Positions 1 through 5,767 of a DNA stretch of 8,582 nt are shown in pieces. Position 1 is the stretch's first letter, and each line of letters starts with the position of its first letter. The DNA is from Spirosomataceae bacterium (GTDB lineage Bacteria; Bacteroidota; Bacteroidia; Cytophagales; Spirosomataceae): positions 1 to 8,582 of the forward strand of contig JANQUM010000120.1 of NCBI GenBank assembly GCA_030731175.1, in the 5' to 3' direction. Under the pieces are notes generated by a model. That model ran no database searches. It worked only from the letters and a program-made list of their open reading frames with translations, and was not told the origin of the DNA. The position numbers and the translations under genes are program-made.

Positions 1-659
1 CGCTGAAAAACGTTTTTCCCACTTAGTGAAATATTCATCGAAATTTGCTCGTAGCTATTTGCTGCGTGCAGTAAATCGGCAAACCTTCCGCCAACGCCCA
101 AGGCATTTCTACTTTGCGGAACGGAGGTTTGCCACTGCATAATCTGATCGGCGTGCGAGTAAAGCCCCAGCGGCCTTTGCTTGGAGTTGTATTCGCTGGC
201 GTTGGCAATTGGCTCAACGAGCGTACCAATATTTGACATGAAAGCGAGATTTCCGGCGTTAAACATATCCCGAATTCCGGTAACAGACGGATGAACGCCA
301 AACGAACCGTATTCGCAGGGCATTCCGTTAAAACCGGTGCAAAGTGGTTGTCCGTTTGGGTTGCTCAACGCCAATAAATCGTTTCGGGGAATTGATAAGT
401 CCGTCCGGACACTGGTATAATCATTATAGCCATTATCACCGCCTGCGTTATTTCCAGTCGGAACCAGTAAATTGTACGAATCAAGCCCGCCAGCTAACAA
501 AACGCAGACCAATGCTTTGTAATCAGTTGGATTTGGCGAACTGACGGAAGATTTTCCTAATACGCCGTTAAATGCTTTGAGGTTAGTGAGGCTACTCAAA
601 AGTGTAGTAGAACCCATGGCGGCACAGCCCGCATTTTTTATAAAATCCCTTCGTTTCAT
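1..659 (-). CDS. DUF1501 family Tat-exported protein, N-terminal 219 residues (runs off the left edge)
   Basis: The frame opens at an ATG at 659-657 and stays open to base 1, so the C-terminal half lies outside the window; family members are usually 400-500 residues. The N-terminus MKRRDFIKNAG followed by a small/hydrophobic stretch (residues 10-24) is a twin-arginine (Tat) signal of the kind typical of DUF1501. Family landmarks seen are ALVCVLLAGGLDSYNLLVP (49-67), the GVHPSVTGIRDMFNAGNLAF block (121-140), IGTLVEP (144-150), SHADQIMQWQTS (168-179) and the NISLSGKN segment (209-216). The family is placed in the alkaline phosphatase/sulfatase-like fold group, but its substrate is unknown, so no reaction is assigned. 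Its start lies two bases after the stop of the DUF1800 gene, so the pair is almost certainly co-transcribed and probably works together outside the cytoplasm. Confidence 0.88.
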   Translation of the reverse strand, partial: MKRRDFIKNAGCAAMGSTTLLSSLTNLKAFNGVLGKSSVSSPNPTDYKALVCVLLAGGLDSYNLLVPTGNNAGGDNGYNDYTSVRTDLSIPRNDLLALSNPNGQPLCTGFNGMPCEYGSFGVHPSVTGIRDMFNAGNLAFMSNIGTLVEPIANASEYNSKQRPLGLYSHADQIMQWQTSVPQSRNALGVGGRFADLLHAANSYEQISMNISLSGKNVFQ

Positions 660-661
660 TG

Positions 662-2527
662 CTATCGGTTTATGAGGTAATCTGGCGATGCCATTATCAG
701 AAACAAGACCATCTGAATGCGGCGGTTGGCTTCGTTCACGTTCGGAACGCCGTTTGTTTCGGCGTAAGGCATTTGCAGTAATACAGTTTTAATATCTGCC
801 ACTGCATTTTCTGACAAACGCCCGTGTGCCAAAATCAGGTTGAATTTATCTATGAGTTCGGTCAGTCGGTTATTTTTGGTGAGCGAATGGTACTTCGCTA
901 AGTTAAAGCTTGGGCGTTCGTCTGCCTTGTTTCGTTCTCCCGAAAAATAGCCCGAGTAATCTACCGGATTATTATAAATCAGCCAAGCATTCAGGGCGTT
1001 TAAATAACCCGTAAGCGTTTGCGAATTGAGTAGCTGAAACTCGGGGCCGAATTTTTCTGCTTCTTTTAACTTTCCGTCGGGAATATAATCGGGCAAAAAG
1101 AAGTTAAAAACCGAAGGCGAGTTAAGCGGGCGTTGTTCGGTTTGATTGTAAACTTCGTTCATCCGGTTTCGGAAAACGCCCCCGTTTGCTTCGAGATTAA
1201 GCCCCCGCACGAGGTTCATATAACGCACGAAGGGTTCCCGCAGCATTCCCGCAAAAGGTTTCTCGCTGCACTCGCAACTTCGGGCATCGTTATCTAATAA
1301 AATTGCTTTTACAACCGCTTTTAAATCTCCGCGAACGCCACTTCCGTTATTGTTGAAAACGGAGGCAACCCGATCAATATATTCGGGGCTTGGGTTTGAA
1401 GTAACCAAGCGTTGAATGAGCCGACGAGAAATAAATGGCCCGACGTTTGGGTGGTTAGAAAGAATATCCAACGCATCCTGAATGTCTTGTTCGCCCTGCT
1501 CAATTGGTCGGGCGGGAATAGTGCTTCCCAAAAAGGTCTTTGTTCCGTATTCATGACCATCCAGAATTGTCGGGTTTGTTTTCCAAGGTCTTATAATCGC
1601 ATCGCTGGAGTCAACTGGGAAGAATTTGAGGCGTTTTGTGTAGCTAAAAACGTCTTTATCACGGTCGCCTAAATAACGGCTGTCACCCCAGGAAAGTCCG
1701 GTAAAAACCTTAGCGAGATCAGCAATATCGTCGTTTCCGTAAGTCGGGATTAGTTCTCCCGAAGCGTCGGTTTTTTCCGTTCCGTCGTTATTAAGCTCGT
1801 ACAATCCTACTGAAAACAATTGCATGACTTCGCGGGCGTAATTTTCGTCAGGGAAGATTTTACCAGCTACGTTTGTGGCGTGGTTGTTCATGTACGTTAG
1901 GTAAACCGCCATGCTTGGGTGGTAAGTTACGCTATCAATTAGTGTTCGGTAATTTCCGAAGGCGTTTTTCATCAACACGTCGTAATAGCTCGCTAAGGCG
2001 TACGGATTATTTCCGAAACTCGAAATTCTTGATGTTACAAACGTTTCACTCAGGGCAAACGCTACCCGCCAACGCAGTAAGTCGGCTGCGGTCATGCTGC
2101 CCTGAAACCACGCGACGTCAAAATACCAATCGTTCGCTCCCGAGGTGAGCAAAGTCAGATTCCCCGGCGAAGTACGGTTGAGTGAATCTACTTTTGCCTG
2201 ATGAATGCGTTGTACGTAATCTTGAAGGCTAAACGTATTTGGGAGAGCGAGTTGATCATCCAGCCATTTTTCGATGCCGAGTTCGGCAACTTTTTTAATT
2301 TCGACAGAATCTGCCCCAAACGTGGCTTGCGATAAAAAACGGGAAGCGGCAGATTGATTTGGCAAATAGCCGTTTTGTTGCAACGTTCGTATGTTAGTAT
2401 TTCCGCCCGAACTTGACGTCACCGAAACATTGGGAATGTTACCCATTCCGATAGTTATTTGTTCTTGTGAAAATACAGAACTAAAACATGCCGAAAGGAG
2501 GGCGACTAAAAGTATTTTTTTATTCAT
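662..2527 (-). CDS. DUF1800 family secreted protein
   Basis: 621 residues starting at ATG 2527-2525. A Sec signal peptide is visible (MNKK, hydrophobic residues 5-19, cleavage likely near SVFS/Q at 20-21), so the protein is exported. After a Ser/Asn-rich linker (about 30-60) come the DUF1800 hallmarks: ASRFLSQATFG (61-71), GIEKWLDDQL (84-93), the helix RWRVAFALSETFVTS (152-166), YYDVLMKNAFGNYRTLI (181-197), NYAREVMQLFSVGLYELN (229-246), FTGLSW (275-280), HEYGTKTFLG (325-334), ISRRLIQRLVTSNPSPEYI (366-384), LREPFVRYMNLVRGL (429-443) and SPSVFNFFLPDY (470-481). The biochemical role of the family is unknown. It is classically found next to DUF1501, as here with a two-base gap, suggesting a joint extracellular or cell-surface function. 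Length is normal for the family and no frame break is seen. Confidence 0.92.
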   Translation of the reverse strand: MNKKILLVALLSACFSSVFSQEQITIGMGNIPNVSVTSSSGGNTNIRTLQQNGYLPNQSAASRFLSQATFGADSVEIKKVAELGIEKWLDDQLALPNTFSLQDYVQRIHQAKVDSLNRTSPGNLTLLTSGANDWYFDVAWFQGSMTAADLLRWRVAFALSETFVTSRISSFGNNPYALASYYDVLMKNAFGNYRTLIDSVTYHPSMAVYLTYMNNHATNVAGKIFPDENYAREVMQLFSVGLYELNNDGTEKTDASGELIPTYGNDDIADLAKVFTGLSWGDSRYLGDRDKDVFSYTKRLKFFPVDSSDAIIRPWKTNPTILDGHEYGTKTFLGSTIPARPIEQGEQDIQDALDILSNHPNVGPFISRRLIQRLVTSNPSPEYIDRVASVFNNNGSGVRGDLKAVVKAILLDNDARSCECSEKPFAGMLREPFVRYMNLVRGLNLEANGGVFRNRMNEVYNQTEQRPLNSPSVFNFFLPDYIPDGKLKEAEKFGPEFQLLNSQTLTGYLNALNAWLIYNNPVDYSGYFSGERNKADERPSFNLAKYHSLTKNNRLTELIDKFNLILAHGRLSENAVADIKTVLLQMPYAETNGVPNVNEANRRIQMVLFLIMASPDYLINR

Positions 2528-2555
2528 TCAGAAAGATTCTAAAATTCACTTAACG

Positions 2556-2586
2556 GCAAAAAGCCCGAAACTTGCGTAACGGGCTT
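2556..2586 (-). terminator. Intrinsic terminator of the lolA-like gene
   Basis: On the minus strand, 27 bases after the lolA-like stop, the arms AAGCCCG (2586-2580) and CGGGCTT (2567-2561) form a 7-bp stem around a 12-base loop. The second arm runs directly into a T-run (five consecutive T at 2562-2558). GC-rich stem plus T-tract is the standard rho-independent layout. Confidence 0.85.
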
Positions 2587-2618
2587 CAAATATAAACTTT
2601 TTCTGAATAAAACTCAAC
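2587..2618 (-). promoter_or_regulatory. Predicted Bacteroidetes-type promoter of the DUF1800-DUF1501 pair
   Basis: The minus strand has TATATTTG at 2594-2587, a perfect match to the -7 consensus TAnnTTTG. GTTG (2618-2615) lies 20 bases upstream, the expected spacing for the -33 TTTG element with one mismatch. The predicted start site is near 2583, giving a leader of about 55 bases before the DUF1800 ATG. The -33 box overlaps the TGA stop of the lolA-like gene, and the start site falls inside the first arm of that gene's terminator. Assignment is from consensus only. Confidence 0.55.
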
Positions 2619-3237
2619 GTAAATCTACAACCTCAACTCCGGGGTGTTTCTTGGTGTCAAACGTAAACAGCGACGCAGGTGCCGAAACGTTAGGTGTAAA
2701 TTTTGTTATATTGAAATTTGTGGCACGACCTCTTTCGTCCCAAATTTTCCAGCTTTTAATGCTTTTATCTTTTTTATTGACTTTGATTTCTACTTTAGAA
2801 ACGTTGCCTTTTTTAGTAGGTATTAGTTCAACCGTTTCAAAAACTTGATTTCCGGCTTTAGACTCGCCTTTAAAGCTATATTTGTAGCCTTTTTTGTAAA
2901 TGCTGTAAATTTTAGACGGCGAGAACATATTGTCTTCGCCCGGGTCAAAATTTGTTATGTTTACTTCGTTCACATCAGACATGAACGTGTAAATTTCCTT
3001 TCCGTTATTCGTAATCTCCTGACCCGCCATGTTTAGCTTAAACTTTATCCCGCTTGTGGTAATTGCTCCGCGAGTGGCCCGCCCGCCATCTGCACCGTAA
3101 GTAAAAGTAGCACTAAACGTTTTCATGTTTTGGTACTTTTTGCTCATTTGATCCAAAATGGCTTCGGCACGTTTGTCTTGTCCGAAAGAAAAAACTGTAA
3201 TAAAAAGAGTAAGGGCTGTTAGAATTGTTTTTCGCAT
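2614..3237 (-). CDS. LolA-like outer-membrane lipoprotein carrier protein
   Basis: 207 residues with an ATG start and a signal peptide (MRKTILTALTLFITVFSFGQ, cleavage around residue 19-20), so periplasmic. The mature part follows the LolA/LolB-like fold: an amphipathic helix (22-37), then beta strands with ATFTYG (43-48), GIKFKLNMAGQEITNNGKEI (63-82), YTFMSDVNEVNITNF (83-97), a KVEIKVNKKDKSIKSW stretch (148-163) and the C-terminal SLFTFDTKKHPGVEVVDLR. The NGKEIYTF/EVNI block corresponds to the family's 'dGk..w.Y....nqV' signature. LolA shuttles lipoproteins across the periplasm from the inner-membrane LolCDE complex. Bacteroidetes LolA-like proteins are divergent and this function is inferred from the family. 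From memory, such genes often follow ftsK in Bacteroidetes; here the upstream gene is instead a cobalamin adenosyltransferase, 124 bases away. It ends in a strong terminator. Confidence 0.8.
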   Translation of the reverse strand: MRKTILTALTLFITVFSFGQDKRAEAILDQMSKKYQNMKTFSATFTYGADGGRATRGAITTSGIKFKLNMAGQEITNNGKEIYTFMSDVNEVNITNFDPGEDNMFSPSKIYSIYKKGYKYSFKGESKAGNQVFETVELIPTKKGNVSKVEIKVNKKDKSIKSWKIWDERGRATNFNITKFTPNVSAPASLFTFDTKKHPGVEVVDLR

Positions 3238-3273
3238 TGTTTGGGTAATTTCTTTTATAACCTATTTGACCGC

Positions 3274-3282
3274 CAAACTATT
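3274..3282 (-). promoter_or_regulatory. Weak promoter-like box upstream of the lolA-like gene
   Basis: The minus-strand AATAGTTTG ends 36 bases before the ATG. It resembles TAnnTTTG with a one-base-shorter spacer (TAGTTTG). The same 9-mer occurs before the adenosyltransferase gene. No convincing -33 element is seen. Confidence 0.25.
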
Positions 3283-3295
3283 CAAAAGTTTAATG

Positions 3296-3309
3296 TTAAC
3301 GGTTGTTAA
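3296..3309. promoter_or_regulatory. Palindrome TTAAC-N4-GTTAA upstream of the lolA-like gene
   Basis: A perfect 5-bp inverted repeat with a four-base spacer, 58 bases from the lolA-like ATG. The arm length and spacing match Crp/Fnr-family operators in general (FNR TTGAT-N4-ATCAA). On the minus strand it is close to the PrfA box TTAACA-NN-TGTTAA, with one mismatch. A regulator is only a suggestion. Confidence 0.3.
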
Positions 3310-3361
3310 GGCATTTTGAAGGGCAAAAGTCGGGAAATTCTTCTTAATTATGAATTATATT

Positions 3362-3913
3362 TCATTTCCTCGGCTTCCATGCCACTTCTTCTGTTCCGAG
3401 TTCTTGCGTAATTTTGCGAGAAACAACGAAAAGGTAATCAGACAAACGATTCAAATACCGAATCACTAATTCATTGACTTCTTCTACGTCGGCTAATCGA
3501 ATAATATTTCGCTCCGCCCGGCGGCAAATTGTGCGGGCAACGTGAGCGTAAGAAACGGCGAGATCACCGCCCGGCAATACAAATGCTCTAAGCGGCGGAA
3601 TTTCTTCGTTCATTTCGTCCATCGCTTTTTCGAGTAATTCAACGTCAGTATCGAATAAATCGGGTACTTTTTTCTGTTTCACAATTTCAGATTCTGAAGC
3701 TAAATCTGCTCCGATGGTGAATAGTCGGTCTTGAATTTCCTTGAAAATGTCTTTTCTGGCTTCATTTACGGGTAAATCCCGCAAAACGCCAATCCAAGAG
3801 TTTAGTTCGTCAACTGTTCCGTAAGACTCAATTTTTAAATCTCCTTTGCTGATGCGAGTTCCGCCCACCAAAGAAGTTTTGCCCGTGTCGCCTGTTTTTG
3901 TGTAAATTTTCAA
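3362..3913 (-). CDS. Cob(I)yrinic acid a,c-diamide adenosyltransferase, PduO type
   Basis: 183 residues, the usual size of a stand-alone PduO-type ATP:cob(I)alamin adenosyltransferase. This cytoplasmic trimeric enzyme transfers the adenosyl group of ATP to cob(I)alamin to make coenzyme B12. Seen motifs are the N-terminal ATP loop MKIYTKTGDTGKTSLVGG (1-18), YGTVDELNSWIG (31-42), the central helix QDRLFTIGADLAS (61-73), RAFVLPGG (109-116), the signature ARTICRRAERNI (126-137) and YLNRLSDYLFVVSR (153-166). The start codon is TTG (3913-3911): the only in-frame codons between it and the upstream stop TAA (3928-3926) are AAA, ATT, AGA and GTA, and the family begins exactly at this Met, so TTG is the supported start. 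No other cobalamin genes are visible. It is transcribed divergently from the DUF1648-like gene. Confidence 0.93.
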   Translation of the reverse strand: MKIYTKTGDTGKTSLVGGTRISKGDLKIESYGTVDELNSWIGVLRDLPVNEARKDIFKEIQDRLFTIGADLASESEIVKQKKVPDLFDTDVELLEKAMDEMNEEIPPLRAFVLPGGDLAVSYAHVARTICRRAERNIIRLADVEEVNELVIRYLNRLSDYLFVVSRKITQELGTEEVAWKPRK

Positions 3914-3921
3914 TACTCTAA

Positions 3922-3952
3922 TTTTTTAACGTGATTGTGCTACCTACCTTTG
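3922..3952 (+). promoter_or_regulatory. Predicted promoter of the DUF1648-like gene and queA
   Basis: TACCTTTG (3945-3952) matches the Bacteroidetes -7 box TAnnTTTG exactly. TTTT (3922-3925) lies 19 bases upstream, in the place of the -33 TTTG with one mismatch. The predicted start site is near 3956, leaving a leader of about 58 bases before the ATG at 4014. It lies within the 100-base divergent gap shared with the adenosyltransferase gene. Confidence 0.5.
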
Positions 3953-3958
3953 CGGCTG

Positions 3959-3967
3959 CAAACTATT
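3959..3967 (-). promoter_or_regulatory. Weak promoter-like box upstream of the adenosyltransferase gene
   Basis: The minus-strand AATAGTTTG ends 45 bases before the TTG start. It is TAGTTTG rather than TAnnTTTG, so one base short in the spacer, and no clear -33 element is present. The same 9-mer precedes the lolA-like gene. Confidence 0.25.
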
Positions 3968-4013
3968 TTGTAAACGAGAGGTTGTTCCCGTATGTTTTAA
4001 ATGCACTTTATCA

Positions 4014-4517
4014 ATGACGAAAATATTCTTTAATTTCTGGCGTAAAGTAGGCTTCGCACTTGCTTTGGCAACCATTCTATTTTGTTATACTACTTTGCCA
4101 GACAGCGTAGCGATTACGCACGCCGAAACCGGCGAGCCCGAAGGATTTATAAGCAAAGAAGTCTTTTTTTATGCCTCGGCAGGAATACTTCTGCTTTTTA
4201 ATTTATTAGTAAACGCCCTGCGGGATCAATTGGCGAAAGTCAATTTTGCGAAAGTAAATCCAGTGAGCGAATGGGCGAAGCAACCCAAAAAACTTAGTGC
4301 CTTTCTCATAAACTGGTTTAACGGTTTCCTTGCTTTCGTTAATACGTTTCTGGTCTTTGTTTTGCTGGGGCTTTATAACGTAAACACTACCCGTGGTCAA
4401 CGCCTTGATCTAAATTACAATTGGTTGATGCTTTTCGGAGCAGCGATGTTATTGTTCATTTTGTTCTATTTGCCGTTGAAATTGTTGTACACAAACCCAT
4501 CTGCGAACGATGAATGA
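4014..4517 (+). CDS. Four-helix membrane protein with a DUF1648-like N-terminus
   Basis: 167 residues. Predicted membrane segments are at about 11-28, 52-69, 102-121 and 136-158; the stretch between helices 2 and 3 (70-100) is rich in Lys/Gln and probably cytoplasmic. Between helices 1 and 2, TLPDSVAITHAETGEPEGFISKE (27-49) resembles the DUF1648 signature 'LPd.iP.Hfd..G.pdgy.sK', found in small membrane proteins and in SdpI-type immunity proteins. The second, SdpI-like half is not recognisable. No reaction can be assigned. Its last four codons overlap the start of the queA-like gene (ATGAATGA, 4510-4517), so the two are probably translationally coupled. A good promoter match lies upstream. 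Start choice: the other nearby ATGs (3992, 4001) are out of frame. Confidence 0.75.
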   Translation: MTKIFFNFWRKVGFALALATILFCYTTLPDSVAITHAETGEPEGFISKEVFFYASAGILLLFNLLVNALRDQLAKVNFAKVNPVSEWAKQPKKLSAFLINWFNGFLAFVNTFLVFVLLGLYNVNTTRGQRLDLNYNWLMLFGAAMLLFILFYLPLKLLYTNPSANDE

Positions 4518-5718
4518 GTCGATTTCAATTAACGATTACGCCTATAATTTACCCGACGAACGCATCGCCAAATTTCCAGTAGAGCCGCGAGATTCGTCGA
4601 AATTATTAACTTACAAAAACGGCGAAATCTCAGAAACGCTATTTACAGATTTAACGAACCAATTGCCCGAAGGGGCTTTTTTGGTTTTTAATAATACGAA
4701 AGTAATCCCCGCCCGTTTGCATTTTCAGAAAGTCACCGGAGCAATTATCGAAGTATTTTTATTGAATCCCGTTTCTCCGTCAGCGGTTATTTCGCAAGTT
4801 ATGGAAACCACGGAAACCTGTACGTGGCACTGCATGATTGGCAATAAAAAACGCTGGAAGGGCGAAGTGCTACAAGCGAAAGTTTTTGTTGAAAATCAGG
4901 AGATTGTTTTGACGGCGGAGTTGGTGGGTGATGCGGAAGTTCAGTTTTGTTGGGGTGGGGTAAGTTTCGCCACGCTCGTAAAAGCCTTTGGCGAAATGCC
5001 TTTACCGCCGTATATGAACCGCAAAGCGGAAGCAAAAGACCTTGAAACTTACCAAACCGTTTACTCAAAACACGACGGAGCCGTTGCCGCACCCACAGCA
5101 GGGCTGCATTTCACGGATAATGTTTTAAGTGACTTAGAAAACAAGGGTTTCAAATCTGACTTTGTAACGCTGCACGTTGGGGCGGGAACGTTTCAACCCG
5201 TAAAAGTTGATAACGCGTTGGAACACGACATGCACGAAGAGCAAGTTGTATTTTCAGTAGATTTCATCAAAAATTTGCGGGAAAATTCCGGTTGTGTGAT
5301 TCCGGTGGGAACAACCTCGATGCGGTCTTTAGAAAGCTTATATTGGTACGGCGTAAAATTGCTGACCCGTGAAAATGATAAAGAACAAACCCCATTTTAT
5401 ATCGAACAAAATTATGCTTATAAACACGTGGAGAATGAGCTTCCTACGTTAGAAATATCTCTTAGAGCGATAATTTCTTACATGGAAGAAGAAAAGTTGA
5501 CGCACCTTATCGGGGGAACGCAGATTTACATTTTCCCCGGTTATACAATGCGGGTTTGCAAAGGTATTATCACGAATTTCCATCAACCAAAATCTACGCT
5601 TTTACTCCTTATTTCGGCACTTGTAGGCGATAATTGGCAAAAAATCTACGATTATGCTCTCGAAAACGATTTCCGCTTTTTGAGCTACGGCGATTCGAGT
5701 TTGCTGCTGGGCAAATAA
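4510..5718 (+). CDS. queA: S-adenosylmethionine:tRNA ribosyltransferase-isomerase, long QueA variant
   Basis: 402 residues. QueA transfers and isomerises the ribosyl part of SAM onto 7-aminomethyl-7-deazaguanine at the tRNA wobble position, giving epoxyqueuosine. Family motifs seen are YNLPDERIAKFPVEPRDSSKLL (12-33), LVFNNTKVIPARL (58-70), MPLPPYMNR (163-171), YQTVYSKHDGAVAAPTAGLHF (181-201), VTLHVGAGTFQPV (219-231), EHDMHEEQV (238-246), VGTTSMRSLES (266-276), GTQIYIFPGY (336-345), IITNFHQPKSTLLLLISALVG (353-373) and FRFLSYGDSSLLL (388-400). Canonical QueA is about 335-356 residues. The extra length lies mainly between SLES (276) and GGTQ (335), about 40 residues more than in E. coli. The gene overlaps the preceding membrane-protein gene by 8 bases and ends in a bidirectional terminator. 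Membership of the family is secure; whether this paralogue performs the classical queuosine step is less certain. Confidence 0.9.
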   Translation: MNESISINDYAYNLPDERIAKFPVEPRDSSKLLTYKNGEISETLFTDLTNQLPEGAFLVFNNTKVIPARLHFQKVTGAIIEVFLLNPVSPSAVISQVMETTETCTWHCMIGNKKRWKGEVLQAKVFVENQEIVLTAELVGDAEVQFCWGGVSFATLVKAFGEMPLPPYMNRKAEAKDLETYQTVYSKHDGAVAAPTAGLHFTDNVLSDLENKGFKSDFVTLHVGAGTFQPVKVDNALEHDMHEEQVVFSVDFIKNLRENSGCVIPVGTTSMRSLESLYWYGVKLLTRENDKEQTPFYIEQNYAYKHVENELPTLEISLRAIISYMEEEKLTHLIGGTQIYIFPGYTMRVCKGIITNFHQPKSTLLLLISALVGDNWQKIYDYALENDFRFLSYGDSSLLLGK

Positions 5719-5750
5719 AAACGTACTTCCCAATGTGAGAAGCACGTTTT
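5718..5750. terminator. Bidirectional terminator between queA and hemN
   Basis: AAAACGTACTTC (5718-5729) pairs with GAAGCACGTTTT (5739-5750) around a 9-base loop, with one A.C mismatch. The A-run on the left and T-run on the right give a U-tract in either direction, extended on the minus strand by the A-rich queA stop region. It lies directly at the queA stop and 18 bases past the hemN stop, so it can end both convergent transcripts. Confidence 0.8.
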
Positions 5751-5767
5751 AGTGAATTTTGTAAAAC

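Noticed and set aside
35..544. Open frames at 35-301 (minus) and 344-544 (plus) in the first 600 bases
   Set aside because: They lie in other frames of the DUF1501 coding sequence, which is continuous from 659 to the window edge and has clear family motifs; neither small frame resembles a known protein.
1321..2148. Several 79-91 residue open frames inside the DUF1800 gene on both strands
   Set aside because: They are shadows of a well-supported 621-residue gene and show no family features.
3336..3356. Hairpin AATTC/GAATT just past the adenosyltransferase stop, considered as a terminator
   Set aside because: Only five A/T-rich pairs, an 11-base loop and no real T-run; too weak to call.
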